Origin: Mya arenaria
Taxonomy: Eukaryota > Mollusca > Bivalvia > Myida > Myidae
DNA length: 64,000 bases
Assembly (NCBI RefSeq): GCF_026914265.1
Contig: NC_069127.1
Location: forward strand, 23,388,637 to 23,452,636
Reading direction: 5' to 3'
The notes below the pieces were generated by a model, which saw only the letters and a program-made list of their open reading frames with translations, had not been told where the DNA came from and searched no databases. Shown here piece after piece: positions 1 through 15,499 of the stretch. Position 1 is the stretch's first letter; every line of letters starts with the position of its first letter. Both the position numbers and the translations under genes were made by a program.

Positions 1-2535
1 AAACGTTGAATACAAATTAAAATGACAATAACGTGTTTAAACTTTGATATAGATAAACAGTTTAATACACAGTTTAACATGTATCAAATAATAACTAAAA
101 ATCATGATTTATAACACGTGTTTATTAAAGGGACTTGGCACCAGATTGTCCCTAAATGCAGTTATTTCTAAACAAGCCTAGAAGTGCCAATGAGAGATAG
201 TATGAGCCCGATAAAACATCATTTTACATGACTAAAAGAACAAACGCAAAAATCATGCGCTGTTACAGCTGAGTTTCCCCGTTTAAAAATAGCGCATAAT
301 GGTTTCCCATGTTAAAAACAGCGCGGATTGATTTTTCCGATCACCTTGCAAGTCATGTTAACGTTTCACACATAAAGCTGTCGATAAGCGTTTTAGCAAC
401 TCACTGTCATTTTTAGCAGAGTCAACCTATTTCAAAAGGTTCTGTCTATCAATTTAATCTCTTGATCTGTCGGGCTTTGTGTTTACATTGTTTAAGTAGT
501 ATCATAATCAAAACACATGGATATTTCTGCTAAACGAGCAATTTGCAAGACAAGAGTTACAAAACTTGCATGCTATGGGTTATAAGTTAAGTAGTTCTGG
601 TAATAATCATTGTATAGTGAACAATTGCCATTAATGATAAATCATATTTGTGATTACATACTGATATCAAAATAATAGTACCATGGCTCTCATTTACAAT
701 GAAGTTGAAAACAAATATATATAATGTATACAAACATTATTGACCCGTAACATAGAATACATTTGAGCATGCTAAGTGTTTTGTATACTAAGTCTTTATA
801 TACTTCTCATATTACTTGCATTCAAATAGGAAACTTTTTATATTTAAACATATACTACCGATTCTTTATTTCTCGGCATGTTAGACAATCTTCCAGTTTC
901 AATAGTTAGTCTATATTATGACACTTACAATCTTGCTAGTGCAATTCTATATTTTTCAACATTAACAAGCTTCAGATAATTGCTTATCTCAAATTTGCAA
1001 AACCTTGTAAAAGGAGGCCCTTGTTGATTGTTCTATTCTGCTATACCAATTGTGAATAAACGTACTAATGACACACTGTTTGGAAAAAAAGAATGTTTTA
1101 CATTAACAACCACTTGTCCTAACTTGCCGTGAATGCCAAAGTAACATAGCATATTTCGAAACAAAGATATCCTTTTTAGAGTGTACACTCTAGGATTTTT
1201 TTCAAAGTCATGTTGTTAGACATAATACATAACTTTTTCAGGTTTTCTATCTTAACAGTGTACAATTCTCAACCATATTTAGCACTAAATGTTATGCAAA
1301 GCGATGACAATCAAGCCTACCTAATAACGCATAGGGAAAGTTATTTTGTGTAGATAGTTTTATGCACAAGAGGCATGGTAAACATGGTATGAACTATTTT
1401 TCTAAAACTGGCGTGCATAAAACCAATCAAATCCGTCAAGAGCATGATCAACTCTTATAATTGAGAATTTAAGTGTCTCTATAATTCGTTTATTACTTTT
1501 TGAGTTTGACCCGTTTATAATTTTAGACTCTGTATCTATGAACCGCTTGCAACTGAAACAACTCTGAGGGAAAAATATTGCCAAACTATCTCAATTCAAA
1601 CGTTGCGATGATAAATCTGTTAAATGTCAGGTACTCTACCAGTTTTTTTAATACAATTATTTTAGCCTAATCTTAATTGACAGTAAGGTTTCATTTAACA
1701 CAGTGTTCATGTATAGTTCCTCAGTTGAATATCTACACTAGTTTGTGCAAAAATAAGAATGACATTTACATACATCAACAATAATAATTTTAACAAAGAA
1801 ACGTCTTTGCCGTTTGCTCCGTAAAGGAACAACTCATATTACAAATCATTATGACATAGAGAATATTAGAAAGGACTTAGGCACTTTCCTTGTCGTACAC
1901 CCAAAATATTTCCTTATATTTCACTTTGGCGCTGGACACGAAAGCACTGTCGCCGCTACACTTAAACGGCACTGTCCTGACTGCGCTATCCTGGTATAAA
2001 ACCTGGTATACAATAAAAATGGTGTCTCCAACATAATTTTGAAAACTGCTAGTCAAGAGTGTAATTTCTCAACAGGAGAGTGCTCTTTCAAGCGACAAAG
2101 TAACTTAAATAAATGACACAGAGTATTCCTAAATGTATTCAATTTTCTTCTAGAAAGATATTTTACCATAACTAATTTGAAGCTTCCACACTCTTACTTT
2201 CCACAAGATTTCTCATTCTGTGATTCAAAGGTAGCCAGTATTATTTTGTCTGTTTTTGGCCATTAATGCAGTCGCGGGATACCAAATGTGCGGGCTTTTT
2301 AATGTTCTCGCGTACAAGTCCATTTGTTTACTTGTTGCCTTGTGAAGAAGACTGCGTTTCGCTAGTTGTTTTTTTTAAACGCCATTTGAAATACCTTTTA
2401 CTTTCATGTAATTTATGCACCTGTTTTGAATCCAGAATGATGCTAAACTCAATTCGTGGAGTAAAACGTTTAAAGCGTTCTGCAACCATACAATATTACG
2501 TTCATAACACACTGCTAAAGTGTTATATTTTTCAG
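1..2535. other. Gene-free AT-rich stretch upstream of the MAM-SRCR gene
   Basis: I see no supportable exon here. The open frames are short, lack domain motifs and have no convincing splice borders. The missing signal-peptide exon and first MAM exon of the downstream gene should lie here or further left. I looked for the expected pattern (Cys, Phe-Glu, then Cys-x-Trp) and did not find it. Confidence 0.5.
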
Positions 2536-5727
<3,192 letters not shown>

Positions 5728-5821
5728 ATGATAAATTCAAGTGGCCTTTGGAATTGTTTGGAACGTAGACATCAATGTTTTGAATTACCACTATACTTGT
5801 AAATACATGTTATATTTTGTA

Positions 5822-5827
5822 AATAAA
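5822..5827 (+). promoter_or_regulatory. Poly(A) signal AATAAA of the MAM-SRCR gene
   Basis: A canonical AATAAA lies about 95 bases after the TAG stop of the tail exon, in the right place to end the transcript. Confidence 0.6.
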
Positions 5828-5841
5828 ATGATTCCTTAAAT

Positions 5842-5995
5842 ATGCACTCTTACTCCCTAATAAGATATACAATAATTGATAATTTACCGAAACGATGACC
5901 AAAAAACAAATGTTCTTACGAAGGATACCGTTGTTTTCTTTAAAGAAATGTACAGCAAAAACGATATTTCAACCTTATGAAACCTCATTTCTATT
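5842..5995 (+). repeat. Partial copy of a dispersed ~380-bp repeat
   Basis: The stretch opens with GCACTCTTACTCCC and contains ACGAAGGATACCG followed by an AAAGAAATGTACAG-like segment. The same ordered blocks occur at about 12950-13330, 28345-28720 and 43175-43560. It seems to break off after about 150 bases. Confidence 0.55.
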
Positions 5996-6089
5996 GCAGC
6001 AACTAAGAATGTACGTAAATTTCTCTTCTGTGTCTATTAAAATCAGAACAACTAACTGCGTTATTACCGAATTTAATAACTGTACACAA

Positions 6090-6500
6090 TATTGTTTTCG
6101 GTTTAAGTTGCATCTCCCTTTATCAAATTGGTGTTGGTTATTTGACAGATTTGCTCGATCCTACAAACATTTGAAACAACTCCATTTTCATGTTCCTATG
6201 CGGAGTTGCAGGCAGTTTCTTAAAAGTATGGTGTATTTATTGCATGGAACGTTACAGCAAAACCTTTTTCCAAAAACACAGATTATACATAATCAGACAA
6301 ACAGAGTCAAATGCAGACATCAATACTAACCTTGTTTACTGCAAAACACACACAGAGTGTTGAAATGCACGTCAAACACACCGCATTATCGCCCTGTTCC
6401 AAAATATAGTTTTGTACTCACTCATAATGGAAACACAATGCAACTTTGCACCTATACTTTGTACAAACTTCCATCATAATAATAAGTGTTGTATTCGCCT
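6090..6500 (+). pseudogene. Decayed copy of the PPxY cytoplasmic-tail exon
   Basis: In one frame the end reads TPHYRPVPKYSF and then THNGNTMQ, matching PPPPYSEICFLPS and NDGYTMQ of the intact tail at 5345-5727. The preceding bases also follow the tail exon (CAAACACA-like and AGAGTG-like blocks in the same order). The tyrosine of the PPxY core remains but prolines are lost, and TAA comes soon after KLPS. No transmembrane segment is readable. It lies just downstream of the intact exon, so a local duplication is likely. A sister copy is at 27004-27400. Confidence 0.6.
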
Positions 6501-7699
6501 TGTGACCACAAAGTTCACATTTCTGTTTTAAACTTCTCTCTTAACGGCTTGCCCTTACAAACAAGTATGTATATTATAAATCTTATTGGTCGACCTTAAA
6601 GCTTTGTACACATTTTATTTCCTATAGGTATTGGAGATGTTTTTTGTAAGAAGCCATATACGGTAATTTATTCGAATTTGGCATCGGACTATTTCTTTCC
6701 AATCGATAAACAAAAACTCCATCGTGATTAAACAAGGAGGCATTATGGTGTGGATTGCTATTTATTTGCTGGTGCGTGAGATTCATTTTTACTGTAAACC
6801 AGAAATCAAACGATTAAGCATGAAACCATTATAGTTGCTAAGAGAACATGCGATGAAGGTTTCAACCTTACATTCTGGTCTTACTCATAATTGATAATAA
6901 AATAGAACACTAATATTTGGAATGAAGTTTTATTTTGAGAATTCGTTTTTTTTGAAAAGTATTTAAAGTTAATATTTCTGTAAAAGCATCGTTATACATC
7001 TGAATCTGTTGTTTAAGTTAAACATTTAATTTATTATTGAAATTACAAAACATGAGAAACAGATTGGCTTTAAGTCCAATAAAATGATAATACTATATAA
7101 AGAACAGAGGTTGACAATGATGAATGAACTTTATTGTAAAATTGAATGAAAAGAAGTGTTAACGACAAACCGAAGCCGCTACTGGATAGAAAGAGGCAGC
7201 ATTCAAAAACTGAATGATACGTTTGGAATGGGGATAGGGAGTACTTATAATATATGCATATTCTTGGTGACTTTTTGACATGAACAGTTCGCTTTGGCAA
7301 TGGTGTTAGGCGTGGCCGCCATTTCCCCTGGTCCCGCTAGTGACAAAAGTAAATAAATATTATATGAACACTTAATATGAAATTATTTTCTATACGAGTG
7401 TGAAACATTGTGCTAAACTACTTCCAACTTGGACATATTGTTATAATGAATACGTTCTAGAAGAGAGCTATTTCGAAAACACATAAAGAATCTAAAGTAT
7501 GAACACGATAGTCTCGGGTTAAATGAGATTATTCTTAGATAATAATGATAAGTGTAACACTGTTAACGTTCCTTGATAATATCGTTAGTATTGTTTTTCA
7601 AGAGTGGTTGAGGCGTATTTCAGTATCCCGAATGGCCAAACATTTAATAACTACAAATATTACATATAACTCGATCGTCTTCACAACACGGGTTAAATT
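6500..7699. other. Intergenic stretch without a supported gene
   Basis: About 6520-6830 matches 27430-27700 (shared block with GGAGATGT and GAAGCCATATACGGTAATTT), so it belongs to the same duplicated segment as the decayed tail exon. Bases about 7380-7500 are similar, inverted, to the flank after the esterase pseudogene near 33000. No coding region is supported. Confidence 0.5.
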
Positions 7700-9898
7700 C
7701 TAATGTAGAACATAAGCAAACAGCAAGATAAGAGCAAACATCGCGTGGCCGGTTCTGTTCACAGACCTTCCAACACCGTTAACTGGACCGTCGTTGGGAG
7801 GACAAGTTCGGTCACCTTCTAGCGCCTTTATCATAGTTGGATACACATTCGTCCAGAACTCGACCTTGTCTGCATAAAAGTGTTGTTTCACCGAGTCATT
7901 GTCCATGGTCTTGTCAAAAGACATGCATTCTTGTTTTGAAAGTGTGTACTCCGGCCAGAATAAAAGATCCTGACCTTCGGCGTTTGGATTTCTGAAAGAG
8001 TTAATCATTATGTTAACATTGTTTTCATAATTTCTTAAAATATGTCGCTGGAAAGATAGAGGTTCATAGATGTCAGGGTAAAATGTGTTAAAAATGTATT
8101 GCTTATCAGTAGTTACGACTCTAATTATTTTTTATTGATATCTTGTATATTTTGTTTTTAATATACGTTTTATTGTAAATGATAATAAAATATTTATTAA
8201 GTTGTTACATGTTGTTAAAATAATATTTACAAATCAATGCCATCAAAGATCCACAAATAACAGACTACGTTTTGTGCAGTTACGGCATCAGACGCAAATA
8301 ATGGTTTAGATATATGTTCATTTCGTGCCAAATATTGTTTACTACACAAAATGACACATGTACGTTAATCACAAGTCACGGTCTTACCCAGTCTTTGCAA
8401 AGTTTGACCAGTATTTCATCATTTTACGAGACAGGTCTAATTCCCACTGTTTGATCCCAGGATCAGACTGCAGCCCAAAAACGAAGGCCAACTCTTCACC
8501 ATGATCAGCTCCCGGCAGCCAGGTGGGAGTTATCGAAAACCGGTTGGTTGGGGAAGGGAGGAAATGGAACATGTAAGATTTTCTGTTCTGGTCGGAACCT
8601 CCTGCGTGAAGAAGGGAAGTTTCCACAGCTGGAAAACCAAACTGGAGATCGCCGTGAAGGTGTGTGTACTGGAGTCGTATATTTTCGTAATTATACGGAT
8701 CCTTCCAGTCTGTGTATTCATGAGCAATTAGTGGAACTACCTCGATTGGAACTTCACCAATCACAAATGTTGCGCCAGGAATAAGGTCAACGAAATCGGA
8801 AAATGTAGGCTTGAAGACATCCATATCTCCAGCAATAAAGTACAGCAGGGACATACCACCTTCGTACTGATTAAACCCGTTCATAAAATCAATGCTTCGG
8901 AAAAATTCAACTTCCTCTGTGTTTCTGTCTGACGAAAGTTTTTTCAGCTCTTTTGGATCATGTTTTATGAAATCGTTGTCAAGAACAGGATCAAAGTTGA
9001 TATATTCAAGTCGTGTTTGATTTTCATTTAGATCCATCACAACTTCCATCAGTTTCTTCCATGGTACGTGTCTTAGACATGTAATAATTTCTGCATTACT
9101 TCTTGCCATACAGTTCAACCTCTCTGCTATAGCATTAACCATGTACGTTGTATCGCGTGTATAGTTAATGAAACTCACAGATCCAACCCCGCTCTCACAT
9201 ATCGCCCTTTGGAATATCTTTCCATTATCTCCCGGGTACATTGATTGAAGAGCAACACCTATAGCTCCTGCAGATTCCCCGAAGATCGTAATTCGCTCCG
9301 AATCACCTCCAAAATACCCTATATTGTCATTTACCCATTCTAGTGCAAGTCGCTGATCCCAGAATCCAAAATTACCCGGGCAGATCTCATCCATGGTGCT
9401 CAGGAATCCAAGCGGTCCGACTCTATAATTCAACGTTACTAAGATGACGTTACCATAATTGACGAGTTCCTCTCCGTTATACATGTCCGCAGAGCCTATG
9501 ATGAAAGAACCTCCATATATAAAGACCATGACTGCGTGTGCCTTGTCGGGAGCGGGGCTCTTGTCCGGAACCCAAATATTAAGGTACAGACAATCTTCGT
9601 CCTCTTTTTCTACTTGTTCATTGCCCGGAAGAAATAGTTGTGGACACGTGTTCTTGTAAGCAACTGCTTCGTACGTTGTCGCGCCCAGATTTCCGTACGA
9701 AACCGGTTTTTTCCATCGTAAATCTCCGACTGGTGGTTTAGCGAACGGAATACCAAGGTACTTTTTAAATGAATATTTAATTCCTTCAATGTTAATTGTC
9801 GCTTCAACACCTTTAATAACCCCAACCGGCGTCGATACATTCAAATCTGCACAATGAATTGTTAGAACCAAGCTACATGCTAACAAAACGGAAATCAT
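7700..9898 (-). CDS. Type-B carboxylesterase / cholinesterase-like protein
   Basis: There are two exons, 8388-9898 and 7700-7991 (minus strand), with donor ACTGG|GTAAGACC and acceptor CTCTTTCAG|A joining in frame to give 600 residues, a normal family length. A signal peptide (MISVLLACSLVLTIHC) starts it, so the protein is secreted or on the cell surface. Family signatures are EDCLYLNIW (residues 101-109) and FGESAG with nucleophile Ser209. Glu346 (NQYEGG) and His466 (GADHGEE) complete the triad, so ester hydrolysis is likely. The oxyanion loop reads YGGSF where cholinesterases have a GGG. The C-terminus ends in a short hydrophobic run (GHAMFALILLFAYVLH), which could be a GPI-anchor signal or a weak membrane anchor. 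Substrate and true acetylcholinesterase activity cannot be told. Partial copies lie at 14644-14736 and 32080-32886, both inverted. Confidence 0.9.
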
Positions 9899-9914
9899 TG
9901 TTAGTGTGTCTTTG

Positions 9915-11690
9915 GCGATCCGTTGAATAATGCAGTTAAACTCGTTGTATCACTCAACCTTAACTTTTCAAAAACTGTGCTTGAATATGACCCGTACGTT
10001 TTCACTCCGTATAAAGTACTACATTGTACAATGCTAAAGAATTTAAGCTTATACCTACATTTAGTCACTGTTTGCTTAACCAGGGCAGGTTAAATAAAGA
10101 TCTTAGTGTTGTAAGTCTATATTGTGCTTCATATATTGAATTGAACTTAATACTATACATAAAGTTAAAGTTAATAGTCAAAATTAACAAGTTGCTATTT
10201 GTGACGTTTCTACAAATACAATAGTTAACCAATAGTTAATATTTAATAAACTTCTTTAATAAACCGGCCACTGTTAAACAACCCAATTACATTCCTATAA
10301 TTGCGGTAGTGTATATATCTATATTACACTTAAAATGCCTTATATGTGATTAAAGCTGTCCTAGTTTGGGTTTAAATATATATCTGCCACAGTGATAAAT
10401 ATGAAGGGCAGTAAATGGAAAATAGACATGCTCTTCTCAATCTACAATTGCATAAACCTGTTTATCAAATGTGTGCTAAGGATTGATATTTGTATTCTGA
10501 TATTATTAATGACACTCACTCGCAATCGCTGCTATAATCCTTATGAAATAGATATCAGTGATACACCTCTATGGCCGTATATATCATAATAGCGTACATT
10601 CGATAACATAATTAAAAACATTTATAAAAGTGAAACGCCATATGGAATGCCCAGTTCAATAGTAAACATTTATACACTACATTAACTGTATACAGGAGCA
10701 CCAAATATATTCAATTGCAGCTAGAAATTGCGTTAATGTCAAAACAATAATCACAGAATACCCAGCAGTTTGACATCAATATTGATTTTTGTTTCTTTAT
10801 TTGAGTCCGAAACAGTTGGCGAATTATATTGATTTAATAATAGGAAATCGAAATATTCACATTAATGCTATCAACTGACTTCGGTACGCTATTTTAAAAC
10901 AGTATGTAAACAGTTTATAGGGATATAACTTTAGTTGAATTATCATTTTATACAATCGATTACCTTAGTGTATACAGGTGACGTGTCGTCTTGATTTGCA
11001 TTTGAATTTATATTCAATAAGCTCGACGTCATTTATTCAATTGTATATGGCGTCATAATTATCAGCCATTCCAGATGAATATTGCCGATAGCTTTCCAAT
11101 GCAAATATAAGACTATATAGCATTTGTTACATGTGTCTATGGATATGCAAGCTTGCCTGTCTGCGTTTCTACAGTATGAACACACGAATAAGTTCATGAA
11201 TATCATTTCTTAGAATGATGTTTGCAATATGACGTTGCCTTGCAAAATCAAAACTTACATGTAGTTCATAAAATTAAAATTAAATTAAACAACGAACACT
11301 GCGGACTAGTGTGGACTGCACACTTCAGCTTGAAAATGTTATATAGGTTTATCAAATACTATATCACATAATTGTTAAACTCTTTGGGTTTTTTTTTCAA
11401 AAAACAGCACAACGTTTATACTGTTTTAAGACAAAATAGAGGTGTTGTTATCAACTGCCTATTCCAAAAAGACAAAAAGAGAAGACTGTTCATTTCAGAA
11501 GAACAATCGTTACTTCATATAGCATCACCATGAACGAATCAAACTATCACGCTGAGACTCTTTCACATGCTCATTGATCATATATATAGACATGTGCATG
11601 GACATTTAAAAAAACCTCTTGTGACGTAAGAGTTTTGTAGCTTGTCTGTTTCTTGTGTTTCATTTTAAGCTTATTTCAATTCAACCGGGA
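9915..11690. repeat. Tandemly duplicated esterase-upstream region, copy 1
   Basis: This block directly upstream of the esterase start shares ordered similarity with 11705-13790: AAACTGTGCTTGAATATGACC followed by a TTTTCACTCC..TATAAAGTA block, then AATTGTGCTTCATATATTGAA, and a GACGTCATTTATTCAA block. A third, partial copy is at 27820-29330. I see no gene in it. The shared TATAAAGTA-like block could be promoter sequence, but its strand does not clearly fit the esterase. Confidence 0.65.
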
Positions 11691-11704
11691 TCGACCGTTC
11701 TCGT

Positions 11705-14640
11705 TATGTGGTGAAACTCGTTGGATCATTCAATCTCAACTGTTTTAAACTGTGCTTGAATATGACCCGTACTTGATTTTCACTCCATATAAAGTAATAC
11801 AATGTTTAAGAAGTTATGCCAATAACTAGGAATTTAATCACTATGTACTGAAGCGAGCTTAGTTGTAAATCTAAATTATCTTTATTGTCGTATGTTTGTA
11901 ATTGTGCTTCATATATTGAATTAACCTTAAAAAATAAACATAAAGTTGAAGATAAAAGACATCAGGTAGCCACTTGTAACGTGAATGTAAATAAATCATT
12001 ATCGAAAATTCTTAAATTCAACCGGCCTCTGTTAAACAACCCAATATTTTTCCTTCACATTGCAGTAGTGTACAGATATCTGTATTTTCTTTAAATGCCT
12101 AATGTAGAATTAAACCTGTCCTATCTTGGGTTTATATGGAGAACTATTTACTACAGTGATATAGATCAGTAAACGGGACATGTAAATGCTCTTATCTAAC
12201 TACAATTGCATATATACCAAATTTGTTCTTAAATGATAACGATTGATATGTTTATACGACTATAAGGTACTTAATCGCAACTGCTGCTGTAATCCTCATA
12301 AAATACAAATAAGTGATACACTTCTAATATAGTACATGTGAAAACATAATTTGAAATATTTTGTAAAGTGTAATTCAATATGGAATGCCCTAATCGATTT
12401 GAAACTTTATTAACTAAATACACTGTATGTAAGACTATATATATATATATATATATATTCAGTCGCAGCCAGAAATTATGTTAATATACAAACGATTATA
12501 AAAGAATACTTAACAGTTGAATATCGATATGTTTGGAGGTTTTAGAATTAGCTATTCGAATTTAAAACATTTTGGTGAGCTGTATTGATACAATGCAAGG
12601 AAATTGAAATATTCAAAAATATTCATTTTGATACTTAAATGCTACCAACTGACTTATGTACACTATTTTGAATTGCGCTTCAGTTGGAAAAGGTCGACGT
12701 CATTTATTCAATGGTATACGACGTTAAAATTGTCGGCCATTTCTTTAATCTGATGTATATAGTCGATTGTTATTCTAAAGTTTAACTCATCTGTTATCAA
12801 ATAATTTTCTGAATATTATAAATACTTATTAGAATGTAAATATATATATATAGATAGCATTGTTGCTTGTGTTTGAGGATTTGCAAGCTTTCCTTTCTGC
12901 GTTTATACAGTATGAACACAAGAAAAACGAATGGCGTTTATTTCCTTAAAATTAAAGATGCACTAAAATACTTCAAAATAAGATTTATTAAAATAAATAC
13001 AATTGTTTAAAAATACCAAAAAAAATGATGAATGATGTTAAAAACTATAGTACTTATGAAGGATACCGATTTTTATTTTAAAGAAAGGTGCACAAAACAC
13101 CGTAATTATACCTTATGAGAAGATAGAAGATCACAGTAAATCTTTAACATTCACCAATCATTAAGTATTTGTGCGATATCAGCTATTAAATTCAAGGTTA
13201 CAATCTTGTTATCAATAACTAATAATTTTCCTAAATGTATTATTAAGTAAGAAGTAAAAGATTTATTGCTCAATATTTATGTTTGTTATACAGGTGTATT
13301 TATTGATTTTGAGTAAGGGTGTCACTTTAGTGTTATCAAGATGACGCACATGAAGTTAATACAATGAAATTAAATTATAAACCGAACACTGCGCGCTTGT
13401 GTGGATGGCACACTCTAGTTTTAAATTTCATATAGGATTTTCCAAACAAATACATTTGTTTACATAATTGATAAACTGTTATTGGTCTAATATAGCTTAA
13501 CGTTCATATTGCTTTGTTGTTATCAACTTCCTTTCCAAAAAGACAAAACGAGAAACTGTTTCACTTCAGAAGAACAAACGTTACTGTATATATCATCACC
13601 ATGGAAGAATCAAACTAACACGCTGAGACTCTTTCACATATATACTGTTCATATGTATGAACATGTGCATGGACGTTTGAAAAACTCTTGTAAGGTTAGA
13701 GTACTGTAGCATGTCTGTTTCTCGTGTATAATTTCAAGCTAATTTCAATTCACATTGGATCGAGCTTTTCTCGTTAAAGATATTTCAGGACATATACATT
13801 ACATTATATTACACAGTTTCTGGTTTTTCTATAAAATGAAAAAGCTGCATTCAGTGACAGTCCAATATACGCAATTTAACTTGTTTCCAAAATGATTTTC
13901 GATTCATGCACTCATCAGAAATGACTTCAAATTATGTCATTTTTTTTGTTTGTTTTACATAAAGCAGTCGAATGATTTGATGTGAATATGTATTCGAAGG
14001 AAACTAGATGAACAGATCATTTGTTGTATGCTTGAAAATGTACATCGAAACTTTGCACAGTTTTCTTGCGTTTCTTGTTGTTTCGTTTACATTTGATCCT
14101 TAAACCTTAAACTGGATCTAACGCTCCTGGGCCTGTCCATGCAATGTCCATGGTTTCATTTGAATATCTTCAATATTATATTCGTTGTAATTACAATTAC
14201 ATAAACACATGACATGTAAATATTAGGTAGAGTTATTGCGAGAGGGCATTTCACATATAGAATATATCAAATGACATGAAATAAATTTATAGAACATTTA
14301 TACGTCGCATTTGTATATATATTTCAGAAAAACGTTATTTAAAGACATGTTCAGAGGACAGAAAAGATTGTTAAACTCTTATGTTTTCATGTCAGTGTTC
14401 TTCTTATTGTAGATATTTCAAAGTAATACATTTGTTAATTGTTGGCAAAACTCAGACATAAACTTACTGTCGATTGAGAGTTAGCCTAAAAATAAAGAGC
14501 CCATCCTGGAATAGTTTCATTCGAAGCTCTACTGCCATTTTCTACGAAAACAGCATCGGATGTATATGGACGGTGTAAAATGTTCGAACTCGATACACTT
14601 TAACTGCGCTATGAGTAAATCGCGTGTTAATTATTATTTT
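11705..14640. repeat. Esterase-upstream region, copy 2, and start of the large segmental duplication
   Basis: Bases 11705-13790 repeat 9915-11690. From about 12420 to 14630 the sequence is also closely matched at 27820-30130 (for example TGTTATCAAATAATTTTCTG and GCTGAGACTCTTTCA blocks). It contains a (TA)n tract at about 12437-12460 and a dispersed repeat at 12950-13330. No coding region is supported. Confidence 0.65.
12950..13330 (+). repeat. Dispersed ~380-bp repeat, copy
   Basis: The blocks AAAGATGCACT, ATACAATTGTTT, TTATGAAGGATACCG, AGATCACAGT, CATTCACCAATCATTAA and GAGTAAGGGTGTCACTT appear in the same order at 28345-28720 and 43175-43560. The third location lies in otherwise unrelated sequence, which argues for a dispersed element. 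There is no open frame of note, so a SINE-like or MITE-like origin is possible. Confidence 0.6.
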
Positions 14641-14643
14641 TTC

Positions 14644-14736
14644 GACGGTCCAGTTCACGTTGTTGGAAGGTCTGTGACCAGAACCGGACACGCCATATTT
14701 GCTCTGATCTTGTTGTTTGTTTATTTTTTATATTAG
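14644..14736 (+). pseudogene. Solo 3' tail of a carboxylesterase gene
   Basis: The frame reads DGPVHVVGRSVTRTGHAIFA and a hydrophobic end, then TAG. This equals the last 30 residues of the esterase at 7700-9898 (DGPVNGVGRSVNRTGHAMFA). It is on the opposite strand from that gene and nothing of the catalytic domain is next to it. The flank after it (AAGACTGTATTACGGAACCTTAACAG-like) matches that after the esterase pseudogene at 32823-32980, so both come from one inverted ancestral copy. Confidence 0.75.
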
Positions 14737-15246
14737 GATTTAAAACATTGAAAAAAAATACTTAAGACTGTATTACGGAACCTTAACAGTAGTATACTGT
14801 TCGTGACTGTCTGAGAATAATCTTAAACAAACAGAGACTATCGTTTTCACACTTTGGATGTTTAATGTGGTATTAAAATAGCTCTCTTCTATAATGTATT
14901 CGATATCACAATACAAAAATCATTTTCATATTACGTGCCATATATTGTTGTGTTTTTTTTTAAAATATCATATTCACGTAAATAATAGATTACTTAAAAC
15001 GGAACTAATTTAACATCATAACTGTTTGCCTTTTAAAAGCGAAACTTTTCGTCAACCATGTATAATCCTGATCTAATAAATGACATTGTGAAGACAAATC
15101 AACGATAATGTGAACTCGAACAGGAACCATTAATACAATAGAAACTACAGAGATAAGCCTATTGATCATGTTTGAATACAGCAGGTTCAGGGCCTGTCAA
15201 CCCGAGACAAACAACTACTATTCAAGTATCAACACTAGCATAAGTG

Positions 15247-15494
15247 TTAAAAACAGTTTCGAGTGTACCAGTCCCAGTCAGTGGAGTACATATAGTAGGA
15301 GTTCGATATTTCTTGTTTCAGTTTACACCTTTGGTCGGACGCCTTCCAGTTCACGCCCATACAAGTGGGGTCTGAGCTGCATTGGTCAAAACAGTTCTCC
15401 AGTGTTGAAGGGAGTATGTCGAGCAGAATGATGTTAGTCCACATGATCTTGTCCGCTCGTCGGGTATAGGTTGTGCCATAGGCCAAAGGACAGT
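15247..15494 (-). CDS. Intact terminal PAN/apple-domain exon (part of the broken copy)
   Basis: After the acceptor CTTAAACTAG the exon starts DCPLAYGTTYTRRADKIMW and ends WDWYTRNCF then TAA. Cysteines in ENCFDQCSSDPTCMG, QRCKLKQE and RNCF give a PAN/apple-like pattern. It is one of five copies in the window with the same 248-base length and start phase. The upstream exons of this copy are damaged, so expression is uncertain. Confidence 0.7.
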
Positions 15495-15499
15495 CTAGT

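Noticed and set aside
5895..6329. 144-codon plus-strand frame
   Set aside because: It runs across a dispersed repeat and a decayed tail exon in a different frame; no domain or conserved start.
8501..8784. Plus-strand frames inside the esterase
   Set aside because: They are antisense to a clear catalytic-domain exon.
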